Assembly: GCA_003224725.1 (NCBI GenBank)
Contig: QHZQ01000074.1
Coordinates: forward strand, 535 to 32,715
Source: Acidobacteriota bacterium
GTDB taxonomy: Bacteria > Acidobacteriota > Terriglobia > Versatilivoradales > Versatilivoraceae
Reading direction: 5' to 3'
Length of the DNA stretch: 32,181 nt
Part shown: positions 6,721 through 14,529 of the stretch, piece after piece
How positions within the stretch are numbered: the stretch's first letter is position 1
Layout: every line of letters begins with the position of its first letter
Position numbers and translations under genes: made by a program
Notes under the pieces: generated by a model
What the model saw: the letters and a program-made list of their open reading frames with translations, nothing else
The model's database searches: none
What the model was told of the DNA's origin: nothing

Positions 6721-6994
6721 ACTAAGTGCTGTCTTTTGCGATTATGCTGACGTAGCTGACTCCTACTTCCTCAGATGCCTTTGAGGGCATGCGCGTTTTC
6801 GTTAGCCCCGTGCTTCAGCGCGGGGTAGCGGTCTCGGCCACACTTTTTCTGGTCCGGGCCTGCCGTGCCCACTGAATGATGGGCACGGCAGGCCGGACGA
6901 AGGGAAGAACATAACAACAAAAGCCCCCGCACTGAAGCACGGGGCTAATGAAAATCTAATAGACCTTCGAACGTCATCTAGCTGAATCGGTGTA
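6721..6994 (+). repeat. Composite palindromic repeat, copy 1
   Basis: This 274-bp element recurs at 18764-18985. Shared parts, left to right, are ACTAAGT-CTGT, a TTTGAGG-CATGC-CGTTTTC segment, a terminal-type inverted repeat (TTAGCCCCGTGCTTCAG at 6802-6818 with CTGAAGCACGGGGCTAA at 6932-6948), and the right end TGAATCGGTGTA (6983-6994). The central palindrome can fold into a strong hairpin. There is no coding capacity. Copy 1 sits between divergent queA and rlmI, ending 32 bases before the rlmI start, so it may shape rlmI transcription. A 50-bp insert distinguishes it from copy 2. Confidence 0.75.
6853..6902. repeat. Second palindrome nested inside repeat copy 1
   Basis: Aligning the two repeat copies, both read GGCCACA-CTTTCTGG then GGAAGAACA, but copy 1 carries 50 extra bases between. 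The insert is itself a perfect 15-bp hairpin, GGCCTGCCGTGCCCA (6857-6871) and TGGGCACGGCAGGCC (6880-6894) with an 8-base loop. It looks like a different small palindromic repeat that moved into the first. Confidence 0.65.
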
Positions 6995-7026
6995 TGTAGA
7001 GAGCTGAGAGGCAGAGCAGGCTAGCT

Positions 7027-8193
7027 ATGAGCTCCCCTAGAGTCATTATTTCAAACAAGGCCGTCGAGCGAGTGAGGGCGGGACATCTCTGGACCTATCG
7101 CAGCGATATCTTAGAGTGCGATGCGGCTGCAGGTTCTATAGTCTCACTGCTTGACAAGAAGGGAAGATTTTACGGAAAAGCTTTTTATAGTTCCACTTCC
7201 TTGATTGCTCTTCGGTTGTTGAGCCGTGCGGATGAGCCCATCGACCGAAATTTTTGGTTGACCCGAATTGAACAAGCCTTTCAACTGCGCCAGCGCGTCG
7301 TCAAGGATACAGAGGTTTATCGTTTAGTGCACGGCGAGGGGGATGGAATGCCATCCATAATTGTTGACCGATACGGAGGTGTTCTTTGTCTGCAAACCCT
7401 CAGTCAGGGGGCCGATCAGATCAAGCCACTTTTGAAGGAGCTATTGCTGGATCTGCTAGCGCCTCAATCTGTAGTGGAACGAAATGACAGCAAGGTCAGG
7501 GAGCTTGAAGGTTTACCTCAGCAGGTTTCACTTCTACATGGCGCTGATCCGGGAGAAATCGTTTGCTACGAAAACGATCTACGTTTTTACTATCAACCGG
7601 TGAGTGGGCAGAAAACCGGAGCTTTCCTGGACCAGAGAGAAAACCGGGTCTGCGTTCGAAATTTAGCTCGCGGCAGAGCTTTGGATTGTTTTTGTTATGC
7701 GGGATCCTTTGCGATTCAGATGGCTCACAGTTGTGACGACGTGGAAGCCTTGGACATCTCGGAAACCGCCCTGCTGGCAGGTCGGCGCAATGCCCAACTG
7801 AACCACCTTGAAAATATCCATTTTGAAAAGGAAAACGTCTTCGACCGCCTGAAGCTTTATGTCCATCTGAAAAAACGCTTTGACACGATCGTATTAGATC
7901 CTCCCGCCTTCGCCAAAAATCGAGCCCATATCGAATCCGCCTTGAGAGGCTATAGGGAAATAAATCTCAGAGCTATGAGTTTGCTCAATGCGGGGGGAGT
8001 ATTGGTCACTTGCAGTTGTTCCCAGCTCATCGATGAAACCACCTTCCTGAACTTGTTGACCCAAGCCGCCGCTGATGCCAAGCGCAAGGTCCAGGTCATC
8101 CAAAAACGCACCCAGAGTCAGGATCATCCCTTTCTACTCGCTATGCCAGAGACTTACTATCTAAAATGTTTACTTTTGAGGATACTGGAATGA
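7027..8193 (+). CDS. rlmI: Class I rRNA large-subunit methyltransferase, RlmI-like
   Basis: A 388-residue SAM-dependent RNA methyltransferase of the RlmI/COG1092 family; E. coli RlmI makes m5C1962 in 23S rRNA. An N-terminal PUA-like RNA-binding domain begins with the GHLWTYRSDI motif near residue 18. The Rossmann SAM-binding motif LDCFCYAGSFAIQMA starts at 219. VLDPPAFAK spans 289-297, and the TCSCSQ segment holds C329 and C331, where the catalytic Cys is expected. The length is normal. The ribosome binding site is weak (GCAGG, six bases upstream of ATG). A repeat element ends just upstream. The exact target base is inferred from the family. Confidence 0.88.
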   Translation: MSSPRVIISNKAVERVRAGHLWTYRSDILECDAAAGSIVSLLDKKGRFYGKAFYSSTSLIALRLLSRADEPIDRNFWLTRIEQAFQLRQRVVKDTEVYRLVHGEGDGMPSIIVDRYGGVLCLQTLSQGADQIKPLLKELLLDLLAPQSVVERNDSKVRELEGLPQQVSLLHGADPGEIVCYENDLRFYYQPVSGQKTGAFLDQRENRVCVRNLARGRALDCFCYAGSFAIQMAHSCDDVEALDISETALLAGRRNAQLNHLENIHFEKENVFDRLKLYVHLKKRFDTIVLDPPAFAKNRAHIESALRGYREINLRAMSLLNAGGVLVTCSCSQLIDETTFLNLLTQAAADAKRKVQVIQKRTQSQDHPFLLAMPETYYLKCLLLRILE

Positions 8194-8254
8194 GTCTCGA
8201 GCGATGAAGTGCGAGTAAAGTCCTCATCAATTTGAGAAATATGGAGGGGGCACT

Positions 8255-8283
8255 TTGACAAGCGGGGACTCAGATTTTATTAT
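8255..8283 (+). promoter_or_regulatory. Strong sigma-70 promoter for the first hsp20
   Basis: TTGACA (8255-8260), a 17-base spacer, and TATTAT (8278-8283), near consensus. An inverted pair ACAAGC (8258-8263) and GCTTGT (8286-8291) brackets the spacer and -10 and could be an operator. I see no CIRCE and no clear sigma-32 site. Confidence 0.65.
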
Positions 8284-8321
8284 CTGCTTGTACTAAATCT
8301 CAATAGGAGGGTTTTCAAACC

Positions 8322-8771
8322 ATGACCTTAGCAAGATGGGATCCCTTCAGGGACCTGGTAGCATTGCAGGATCGGATGAACCGTCTTTTTGATGAATCAG
8401 TTCGCAATGTCAGGACTGGCGACGAAGCTCTAAGCTCTGCCACTTGGAGCCCGGCGGTCGATATCTATGAAACAGCTAATGAAGTAGTTGTTAAAGCTGA
8501 GCTGCCTGAAGTCAATCAAAGCGATATAGACATTCAAGTGGAGAATAACACTTTGACTCTGCGAGGGGAGAGAAAGTTTGACAAGGAAACAAAACAGGAG
8601 AACTTTCATCGGATAGAACGTGCTTATGGTGTCTTTTCTCGCTCTTTCACTCTTCCCAGCACCGTCGACCAGGAAAGGATTAAAGCAGATTATAAGGATG
8701 GGATTCTTAGAATCTCTTTGCCAAAGCGAGAAGCGAGCAAGCCAAAACAGATTAAAGTGGCCATCTCCTGA
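8322..8771 (+). CDS. Hsp20/alpha-crystallin small heat-shock protein (first)
   Basis: A 149-residue ATP-independent holdase that binds unfolding proteins in the cytoplasm until the DnaK/ClpB systems refold them. The N-terminus is RWDPFRDLVALQDRMNRLFDE, a common Hsp20 opening. The alpha-crystallin domain spans about residues 43-140 (SPAVDIYETANEVVVKAELP, then RSFTLPSTVDQ and ADYKDGILRISLPK). The GILRI segment is the conserved A-x-x-x-n-G-v-L signature and the tail IKVAIS is the short C-terminal extension. TAGGAGG lies about a dozen bases before the ATG. It is followed by a second Hsp20 gene 160 bases on, with its own possible promoter. Confidence 0.95.
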   Translation: MTLARWDPFRDLVALQDRMNRLFDESVRNVRTGDEALSSATWSPAVDIYETANEVVVKAELPEVNQSDIDIQVENNTLTLRGERKFDKETKQENFHRIERAYGVFSRSFTLPSTVDQERIKADYKDGILRISLPKREASKPKQIKVAIS

Positions 8772-8932
8772 ACGAAACGGGAAGTTGAGGGTCGGGGAAG
8801 TTTTCTCTTTTGACAAACTGAAACCTCGATATTAAAAAATGGGAGTGTAAGACGGCTGAACGCCTTGCGGAAGTTTGTCCCAAGAAGGTGTTCTGATGAG
8901 GCCTACTAAATCTTTTAGGGAGGTGTTTGACG

Positions 8933-9424
8933 ATGTTGTCACTTTCTAGAAGTTTATTTGATGATTTCTTTTCCCTGCATCGGGAATTGGATAATCTTTT
9001 TGAAAAGAGTTGGGGACCTGCGGCTAGACTCCTCCCCACTTTTGGGCAAGCGGCTGATTTCTATCCCGAGGTCGAAAGCTACACAAAGGATGGGAAGGTG
9101 GTCTATCGGCTGGCGATTCCCGGTATCGACCCCCAGAATGTGGATCTTTCGATCGTCGGCAATCAGGTCACCGTGAAAGGTGAACGGAGCAGCCCAGCGG
9201 AAGTTAAAGACGAGGACTGGTACGTCCGGGGATTTCGCTACGGGCAATTTGAAAGAACGTTTACTTTGCCGGAAGGTGTCGAAACGGACAAGGTGAACGC
9301 CAGCTTTACCAATGGGGTACTGGAGATCTCGGCGCCCGTGGCTAAGGCTCACCTGCCGCGACGGATCGAGGTCAAACAGCTAAGCACCGGTGAGCAGAAG
9401 CCGCAACTGAAAGCCAGCGCTTAA
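8933..9424 (+). CDS. Hsp20/alpha-crystallin small heat-shock protein (second)
   Basis: A 163-residue Hsp20. The N-terminal LFDDFFSLHRELDNLFEKSW is amphipathic. The alpha-crystallin domain has FYPEVESYTKDGKVVYRLAIPGIDPQNV in pieces, then RTFTLPEGVE and the NGVLEISAP signature. The product is clearly diverged from its neighbour, so this is an old pair, as expected for two-member hetero-oligomeric sHsp systems. GGGAGGTG lies seven bases before ATG 8933; a TTG at 8927 in frame is less likely. The upstream spacer contains TTTGACAA, as does the first gene's promoter, with a poor -10 (TAAAAA at 17 bases), so it may have its own start or be read through. Confidence 0.93.
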   Translation: MLSLSRSLFDDFFSLHRELDNLFEKSWGPAARLLPTFGQAADFYPEVESYTKDGKVVYRLAIPGIDPQNVDLSIVGNQVTVKGERSSPAEVKDEDWYVRGFRYGQFERTFTLPEGVETDKVNASFTNGVLEISAPVAKAHLPRRIEVKQLSTGEQKPQLKASA

Positions 9425-9460
9425 TTTTTTGCGGAAACATTTGGCGGCAGTCATGCCGGC

Positions 9461-9501
9461 GGAGATGGAGGAGCCTTAAGCTCTTCTGTCTCCTTTTTTT
9501 T
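9461..9501 (+). terminator. Rho-independent terminator after the hsp20 pair
   Basis: GGAGATGGAGGAGC (9461-9474) pairs with GCTCTTCTGTCTCC (9480-9493), 14 pairs including three G-T, over a 5-base loop, then eight T. It separates the hsp20 unit from grpE. Confidence 0.9.
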
Positions 9502-9514
9502 GCACAAGGCCAGT

Positions 9515-9543
9515 TTGAAATTTGAGCCTGGATGCTCTATGAT
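9515..9543 (+). promoter_or_regulatory. Sigma-70 promoter for grpE
   Basis: TTGAAA (9515-9520), a 17-base spacer and TATGAT (9538-9543), about 35 bases before the grpE start and just after the hsp20 terminator. Confidence 0.6.
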
Positions 9544-9577
9544 GCTTAGGAAATCTATGGAAAAGGATTAGTGGGAG

Positions 9578-10273
9578 ATGGCTGAAAGAAACCTCGACCA
9601 GGAACAGAATACAGTGGAAAAACCCAACGAAGGGCAACCGATACCGATCAAATTGAAAACCAAGAATGAGGAACCTATCCGTGTCACTGACAAACGATTT
9701 TGGGTTCAACCGGAGAACGAAAGTAACAGAGGGGAAACCTCGTTTTCTTTGAAGCCCAGCTACGTTGAGGAGTTGGAAAAGAAGCTTTCAGATTCGCAAA
9801 AGCGCCTGGATGAATTGATCGCCGCTTACCGAGCCTTGAAGGTCGATACGGCTGCCGAGACACAAAAGGCCCGCGAGAGAATTCAGAACGAGTACAACAA
9901 GCGGCTGGTTCAGGCCAGGGCAGATGTGGCCAGGAAATTCATTAATGTCCTGGAAAATTTGGACCGGGCACTCACTGCCACACAGGAGAGCAAGAATTTC
10001 GAGAGTTTGCTAGAAGGAGTCAAGCTGATTCGGAATCAATTCAATACCGCCCTTTCTGACCTTGGACTCGAGGAGATTAAGGTGAAAGGGGAGCCTTTCA
10101 ATCCAGAAATTGCTGAAGCGGTTCAAACAGCAGAAGTAGAGAATGAAGCTGAGGACAACTTGGTACTCGAAGTGATCAGTAAAGGATATCGAATCAATGA
10201 CACCCTGGTTCGACCTGCTCAGGTAAAGGTAGGAGTCAGCAAAGCTCCGATTCCGGAATCGGCGGCTTCTTAA
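9578..10273 (+). CDS. grpE: Nucleotide exchange factor GrpE
   Basis: A 231-residue DnaK co-chaperone that drives ADP release and acts as a thermosensor in heat shock. The long N-terminal coiled coil spans about residues 60-125 (VEELEKKLSDSQKRLDEL onward). The C-terminal beta-wing domain has NVLENLDRAL, GEPFNPEIAEAVQT and the family signature GYRINDTLVRPAQVKV. The first 55 residues are a charged, disordered-looking extension with an odd KRFWVQPENES segment. AAAGGA is about 11 bases upstream of ATG. It has its own promoter; dnaK and dnaJ do not follow, because the next gene is convergent 17 bases away. Confidence 0.95.
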   Translation: MAERNLDQEQNTVEKPNEGQPIPIKLKTKNEEPIRVTDKRFWVQPENESNRGETSFSLKPSYVEELEKKLSDSQKRLDELIAAYRALKVDTAAETQKARERIQNEYNKRLVQARADVARKFINVLENLDRALTATQESKNFESLLEGVKLIRNQFNTALSDLGLEEIKVKGEPFNPEIAEAVQTAEVENEAEDNLVLEVISKGYRINDTLVRPAQVKVGVSKAPIPESAAS

Positions 10274-10290
10274 GCTGGTATTGACTTATA

Positions 10291-11262
10291 TTATTGGCTT
10301 GAAACTAGGTTAGGAGTCGAGGTTGCCGAAGATGCAGCCACTCTAGAAAACCTGATGCAATTTCCTCCCTCCCTTTTGGCAAAAAGGAGGGCTTGGTCGG
10401 CCGCGTTAAGAAGTTCATCGGCAGAGCAGAAGTTTTTCTCTTCATAGCTTGCCACACCCATGCTAACGGTTAGTCTCAGAGGCGGATCCGCCAAATCGTA
10501 CGCTTCCTTTTCGATCAAACGCAGGAGCTTGTCTGCCATGGCCATAGACTTCTCCTGATTGGCCTCCGGCAAAACCAGCACGAATTCATCCCCCCCAAAG
10601 CGGCACTTCATATCGCTGGCTCTGGAATATCTGATCAAAAGTTCTCCGAGTCGTTCCAAGACCGAATCTCCACAGAGGTGCCCATATTGATCATTGACTC
10701 CTTTGAATTTGTCAATGTCCAGAAAGACACAGCCCAAGCTTCGGCTATAGCGGTCACTGCGTTCGAACTCTTGATAGAGTTGAGAGTAGAAGTGGCGTCG
10801 GGTACTCAATCCAGTCAGGCAGTCAGTGTTTGCCACGCGAACCAATTCCAGCAGGAGCCGCTTATTCTCCATACGGAGTTTCTGTTTTTCCAAAGCTTTG
10901 AGTATTGCCGCTTTTAATTCAAAAAGCTTCACCGGCTTAAGCAAATAATCATGGGCCCCGTTTTGCAACGACGTGACAGCAGGTCTAGCCTTGTCAGGTA
11001 GTTCGCCTGTTAGCAAAATCACCTCGACTAGCTCATTGGCCTCCTTTACTTTTCTAAGTATCTCGAAGCCTGAAACGTAAGGCATGACAATGTCCGTGAT
11101 GACCAAGTCAAAGTCACCAGTGCTAAAGACATCCATCGCCTTTTCCGGCTGGAAAATCGCGACCACATTGAACTCACTTTGAAGACCCAATTCAAGCATG
11201 TTAAGAACATTGGCGTCATCATCGATGATCAAAATGCTCGCCTTTTCATTTGGTAGACTCAT
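10291..11262 (-). CDS. Response regulator with GGDEF domain (diguanylate cyclase)
   Basis: 323 residues. The N-terminal receiver domain has the acidic pocket DDD (14-16), phospho-acceptor D57 (TDIVMP) and K109 (LLKP). A short helix links it to a GGDEF domain with an intact active site GGDEF (223-227) and an inhibitory RxxD site (R214-D217) five residues before it. It should make cyclic di-GMP when phosphorylated and be product-inhibited. Start chosen at ATG 11262 (MSLPNEKASILIIDDD), with AGGA nine bases upstream; the open frame runs further but the extra residues look unlike a receiver. It lies 270 bases downstream of an HD-GYP regulator on the same strand. The cognate kinase is not in the window. 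Confidence 0.92.
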   Translation of the reverse strand: MSLPNEKASILIIDDDANVLNMLELGLQSEFNVVAIFQPEKAMDVFSTGDFDLVITDIVMPYVSGFEILRKVKEANELVEVILLTGELPDKARPAVTSLQNGAHDYLLKPVKLFELKAAILKALEKQKLRMENKRLLLELVRVANTDCLTGLSTRRHFYSQLYQEFERSDRYSRSLGCVFLDIDKFKGVNDQYGHLCGDSVLERLGELLIRYSRASDMKCRFGGDEFVLVLPEANQEKSMAMADKLLRLIEKEAYDLADPPLRLTVSMGVASYEEKNFCSADELLNAADQALLFAKREGGNCIRFSRVAASSATSTPNLVSSQ

Positions 11263-11535
11263 GGCTGATTTTCCTGGATACGGGATCTCCCGCATTAATG
11301 ACTCGCGAATCGTGACTGTGAAGCTACGTGGCTTTTCGGCAACCCCTCCCAAGGGAATTAGCTGTTTCGCGACTGTGATGGGTCAGCAAGCTTCGTGCAG
11401 ATACAGGCCCAATGGTTTTTGAAGAAACACGTCCTGCTCCCCCAAGAATCCAGTCTGTAAAGGTCGAGGCCCTATGCGAGTCGGGTAAAAGAAGTCGGGA
11501 TCGGATAGCATCGAGGAGAAATTCTTTCGGAGCGC

Positions 11536-12531
11536 TCAAGAATTCGAAGGGGATTCCAATCCTTTTCCTTCGACCAGCCTGATGAATTCGTAGACTAGCT
11601 CAGGATCCCGCCATCCTTTCCTGGCTTCATCCTTCATCTGGTCGAAAACTTTAGTCATGGAATAGGGAGGTTTGTAAGGTCGCCGTGAACAGAGAGCATC
11701 AAAGACATCAACGGTCTGCAGAACACGGGCAGTTACGGGGATGGATTCGCCTTTTAGACCTTCAGGGTAACCACCCCCATCCCAGCGTTCATGGTGATAT
11801 CGAATGATAGGGAGAACTTGCTTAAAAGAGCGTAAGGGACGGCAAATACGCTCCCCAATCACGGTATGCTGCCGCATCACCTGCCATTCTTCTTCTGACA
11901 GGGGATGGGGACTGAGCAAAATCGAGTCAGGCACTCCCAACTTGCCGATGTCATGAAGGATTCCTCCACGTTTCAAGGCTTTCAGCGAATCTTGATCAAG
12001 TCCCAATTTTGCTCCCAGTTTAGTCGAATAGTTGGCCAATCTCTCACAATGTCCATTGGTATTGGGGTCTTTAGCCTCTACCCCCAAGGCCATGCTGAAT
12101 AGCACGGTTTCGGAATTTTCCAGTTCATCAGTAATTTGCTTCAAGCGCAGCAAGGAACGCACCCGAGCAGCAAATTCAGCCAGGTTAAAAGGTTTATTCA
12201 GAAAATCATCCGCTCCCAATTCAATACCCTTGATCTTGGCATCCAGTTCCTGGAGAGCCGTGATCATCACCACCGGAACCAATTGGGTTTTTTCGTTGGT
12301 TTTTAAGCGATGGCAAACTTCATAGCCATCCATTTCCGGCATCATCACATCCAGCAGAACCAGGTCGGGCTCACACACAAGGGCCTTCTCGAAGGCGTCT
12401 TTGCCGTTGGTTGCGGTGATCACCTGACAACGACTGGAGTGCAAAATGTCTTTGATGAGCTCCAAGTTTTGTGGCTGGTCATCCGCCACTAGCACTATGA
12501 AATTGCGATCAAAGCCCTTAAAAACATCCAT
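11536..12531 (-). CDS. Response regulator with HD-GYP domain (c-di-GMP phosphodiesterase)
   Basis: 331 residues. The receiver domain has D17/D18, phospho-acceptor D61 (LLDVMMP) and K113 (NKP). The HD-GYP output domain has HDIGKLG at 193-199 and HHERWDGGGYPEGL at 246-259, the complete metal-binding and GYP motifs of active cyclic-di-GMP hydrolases (RpfG class). AGGAG lies six bases before the ATG. Sitting before a GGDEF regulator on the same strand, it forms a synthesis/degradation pair, each with its own receiver. A TATAAT on the reverse strand at 12595-12590 may be its -10, but no good -35 is seen. Confidence 0.93.
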   Translation of the reverse strand: MDVFKGFDRNFIVLVADDQPQNLELIKDILHSSRCQVITATNGKDAFEKALVCEPDLVLLDVMMPEMDGYEVCHRLKTNEKTQLVPVVMITALQELDAKIKGIELGADDFLNKPFNLAEFAARVRSLLRLKQITDELENSETVLFSMALGVEAKDPNTNGHCERLANYSTKLGAKLGLDQDSLKALKRGGILHDIGKLGVPDSILLSPHPLSEEEWQVMRQHTVIGERICRPLRSFKQVLPIIRYHHERWDGGGYPEGLKGESIPVTARVLQTVDVFDALCSRRPYKPPYSMTKVFDQMKDEARKGWRDPELVYEFIRLVEGKGLESPSNS

Positions 12532-12953
12532 GATGACTCCTGAATTTCAGTTTGCACCAGGATTCCCCTAGCTTAGCATAAGTAGCGACATTATAAAGAA
12601 AATCGGCCCTCAAAGGTGGAACCGATATGGGGCTGAATGTGGAAACTTCTTCAGTCCAAGACAGTTTAGTAGGACTTATCGACTGAAGCCCTCGCGGAGC
12701 TTAGCGGGCACAATAGGAGAAACACTGACGAGTAAAACGAACCGTGGCACCTCTGTATATTAGCATGGCGACAGAAACAATGCCCCGGAATTCGGACCTG
12801 GACTGCTAGTCTGCATGCGGCTACACTGGCGGCACGCAAGGTGACAAGAAAACAAGTATAAACCAAACTTATGGTGGATTGAGCAAAAAAACAATTTGGT
12901 CGAGACCGTTAGCGGAGATTCGTTCGTATTAGCAGGCAGGAGGCCAAGAATAT
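12532..12953. other. Intergenic region between divergent genes
   Basis: It holds the leader of the HD-GYP gene on the left and of the small forward gene on the right. No open frame here looks real. Apart from the possible TATAAT near 12590-12595 I see no clear promoter, hairpin or RNA gene. Confidence 0.4.
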
Positions 12954-13199
12954 TTGGAAGAACTCTTTCAAGAGATCGAGCAGTGTTTAGAGGAAATGAT
13001 CCGACTTCAGCGAGAAAAAGTCTTTATGATCGCGATTAAACTGAACTCTTCTATTACGCGGGATGACCTTTTCAATCCCCAGGACTTTGTAGAACTGGAG
13101 CGGAGCGGGCTTTTCAACTTTGAAGATGGAATTCTAGCGGGATTGATGAGCGCCCAAATGGCGTTAAGGGCAAATGTATTCAGTAAACATCGGCGCTAG
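12954..13199 (+). CDS. Small conserved-looking hypothetical protein
   Basis: 81 residues, starting at TTG 12954 with a full AGGAGG ten bases upstream. No in-frame ATG precedes its conserved-looking part. Acidic and helical at the N-terminus (EELFQEIEQCLEEMIRLQREK), then a patterned segment: ITRDDLFNPQDF, FNFEDGILAGLMSAQMALRA. The L-T/R-D-D-L ... P-x-D-F ... F-N-x-E-D-G-x-L-A-G layout feels like a family of small uncharacterised bacterial proteins, but I cannot name it. No signal peptide or membrane segment. It is convergent with the HemQ/Cld gene. Function unknown. Confidence 0.65.
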   Translation: MEELFQEIEQCLEEMIRLQREKVFMIAIKLNSSITRDDLFNPQDFVELERSGLFNFEDGILAGLMSAQMALRANVFSKHRR

Positions 13200-13349
13200 G
13201 GGCAAAGCATTCATTGTGTCCCTCAGCAATCCTGTATGATGGGGAGGCATTTCAACGACTCTGAGAAGCTCTGCGTCACCTACGATCATGATCCTCTGAC
13301 TCGCGATGTGGAGCGTTCAAGAGTCGTGCGCGGATACGATGCTTCGTTC

Positions 13350-14072
13350 CTAGGGGCAGGGGCTTTGCCAGATGACGTGGCCGACAAAGAATGGGCCCAT
13401 GGACTGAATGTATTCGGCGGTTTGGCGAGTCTTGCGCATGGATTGAATGACATGAGACAGAGGATAGAGTTCCCGGCCAATGAGGCCGATGATGAATTCG
13501 TTGTCGCGAGCATCGAGTCCGTGGCAGGCGAGACGGATATCGTGGGCCAGGTCTGCTTCTCCGTAGGCCCGTCCTATCATGGCGTGCTCCCGCAGAATGG
13601 CTCCTTGTTCCTGATGAGGAAGTTTGGCAAAGGCTCCGGTCCTTCGCAATGGGTACCAAACGGCCCAGGGCCACGCAGGATTGAAAGCAGTACGCCTGGG
13701 CTTTCGAAGTAACCAATCTTCCAAATCCTGCTCGTAACCGGTTGAATAGGTGCGCCCGAGCATCGTATATTCCGGTTTCTGCATCAACGATTGAAAGGGC
13801 GCAGTATTAAGCAGCTCGCGCAAGGTAGTCACAAAGAAAGCCGGGTCTTCGTGCACCGCCAGGATGGCTACTCCTCTGGGGTCGTTTGCATCCCGGTAGA
13901 AGACGCCTTCCAACTCGCTCTGCTTGATTTCATTGACTAGCTTTTTAGTATCCGTACATCCCGCGAAAACCTCAAGTTGCATAAACAGCCGCCCGTTGAG
14001 AGTCTGTTTAGTGCCGTCTCGATCAGTGCCTCGCTCATGAAGATCGATTTGTGTTTCAGAGCCTTGATTCAT
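13350..14072 (-). CDS. Chlorite dismutase/HemQ-family heme protein
   Basis: 240 residues. The C-terminal half carries the family pattern ILREHAMIGRAYG ... ACHGLDARDNEFIIGL ... YPLSHVIQSMRKTRQTAEYI ... GPFFVGHVI. In the Cld superfamily this part supplies the proximal heme His and the ferredoxin-like fold. Members either decarboxylate coproheme to heme b (HemQ/ChdC) or split chlorite. Without a chlorate-reduction cluster nearby, a heme-synthesis role is likelier. It would also suit a genome that makes c-type cytochromes. No signal peptide, so cytoplasmic. ATG 14072 has CAGG six bases upstream; a TTG at 14087 is possible. Distinguishing the two activities needs a structural alignment. Confidence 0.8.
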   Translation of the reverse strand: MNQGSETQIDLHERGTDRDGTKQTLNGRLFMQLEVFAGCTDTKKLVNEIKQSELEGVFYRDANDPRGVAILAVHEDPAFFVTTLRELLNTAPFQSLMQKPEYTMLGRTYSTGYEQDLEDWLLRKPRRTAFNPAWPWAVWYPLRRTGAFAKLPHQEQGAILREHAMIGRAYGEADLAHDIRLACHGLDARDNEFIIGLIGRELYPLSHVIQSMRKTRQTAEYIQSMGPFFVGHVIWQSPCP

Positions 14073-14087
14073 AGTGTGCCTGACCAA

Positions 14088-14388
14088 TGTTCGTCTGCCA
14101 AGTGCATTATCCTCGCAAAATTCCTCAGCTATTGCAACCTCTAGCCTTTATAGGCCAAGCCCTGTTTGTCGCAAGGTGGTGGTTACCTAGACCCGGGCTG
14201 CGATGCGTGATGAAGTAAATAAGTCATGGCATTGTAACGGCCTTCCTGCGAGCAGGCAAGGGTTGCTCCAGAACGCTTCTACATAGCAATGACCTCGGCG
14301 ATTCCTCAAGAACGCCCATCCTTCGGATTACTGACAAGATTGTGTCCCGCCTGTCGGTATAGGTTTTTCCGGGGTCTCAGGAACAGTC
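14088..14388. other. Intergenic region downstream of ccmD
   Basis: No gene is supported. CCTTCCTGC-GAGCA-GGCAAGG near 14241-14263 can form a bulged hairpin but lacks a T tract. A forward frame at 14289-14471 is the antisense shadow of ccmD. Confidence 0.4.
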
Positions 14389-14529
14389 TCAGGATCTCTT
14401 CTGGCTGTTTATCAACTCTTGTAGACGGGCCACTTCCTCATGAAACTTCTGTTGGCGTCGTGAAATGCTGAAGACATAGCCAAAAAGCACAACCCAAACG
14501 GCTGTATAGGCGGCAAAAAGGTAAGTCAT
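14389..14529 (-). CDS. ccmD: Heme exporter protein CcmD
   Basis: A 46-residue single-pass membrane protein that helps release holo-CcmE from the CcmABC complex. The sequence starts MTYLFAAYTAVWVVLFGYVF, one membrane helix with the Tyr/Trp pattern typical of CcmD. A basic RR-Q-Q-K segment and a short coiled coil (EEVARLQELINSQ) facing the cytoplasm follow. The ATG overlaps the ccmC stop (ATGA), which shows translational coupling and supports the call. It is the last gene of the operon. CcmD proteins are poorly conserved, so the call rests on position, size and topology. Confidence 0.88.
   Translation of the reverse strand: MTYLFAAYTAVWVVLFGYVFSISRRQQKFHEEVARLQELINSQKRS

Noticed and set aside
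11324-11539. Reverse open frame between the two response regulators
   Set aside because: No family resemblance or ribosome binding site; it overlaps the start region of the GGDEF gene.
13236-13712. Forward open frame of 158 residues
   Set aside because: Antisense shadow of the HemQ/Cld-family gene, whose reverse-strand product has clear family motifs.
13350-14072. True chlorite dismutase of a chlorate-respiration island
   Set aside because: No chlorate reductase or signal peptide; family membership alone fits a HemQ-type role better.
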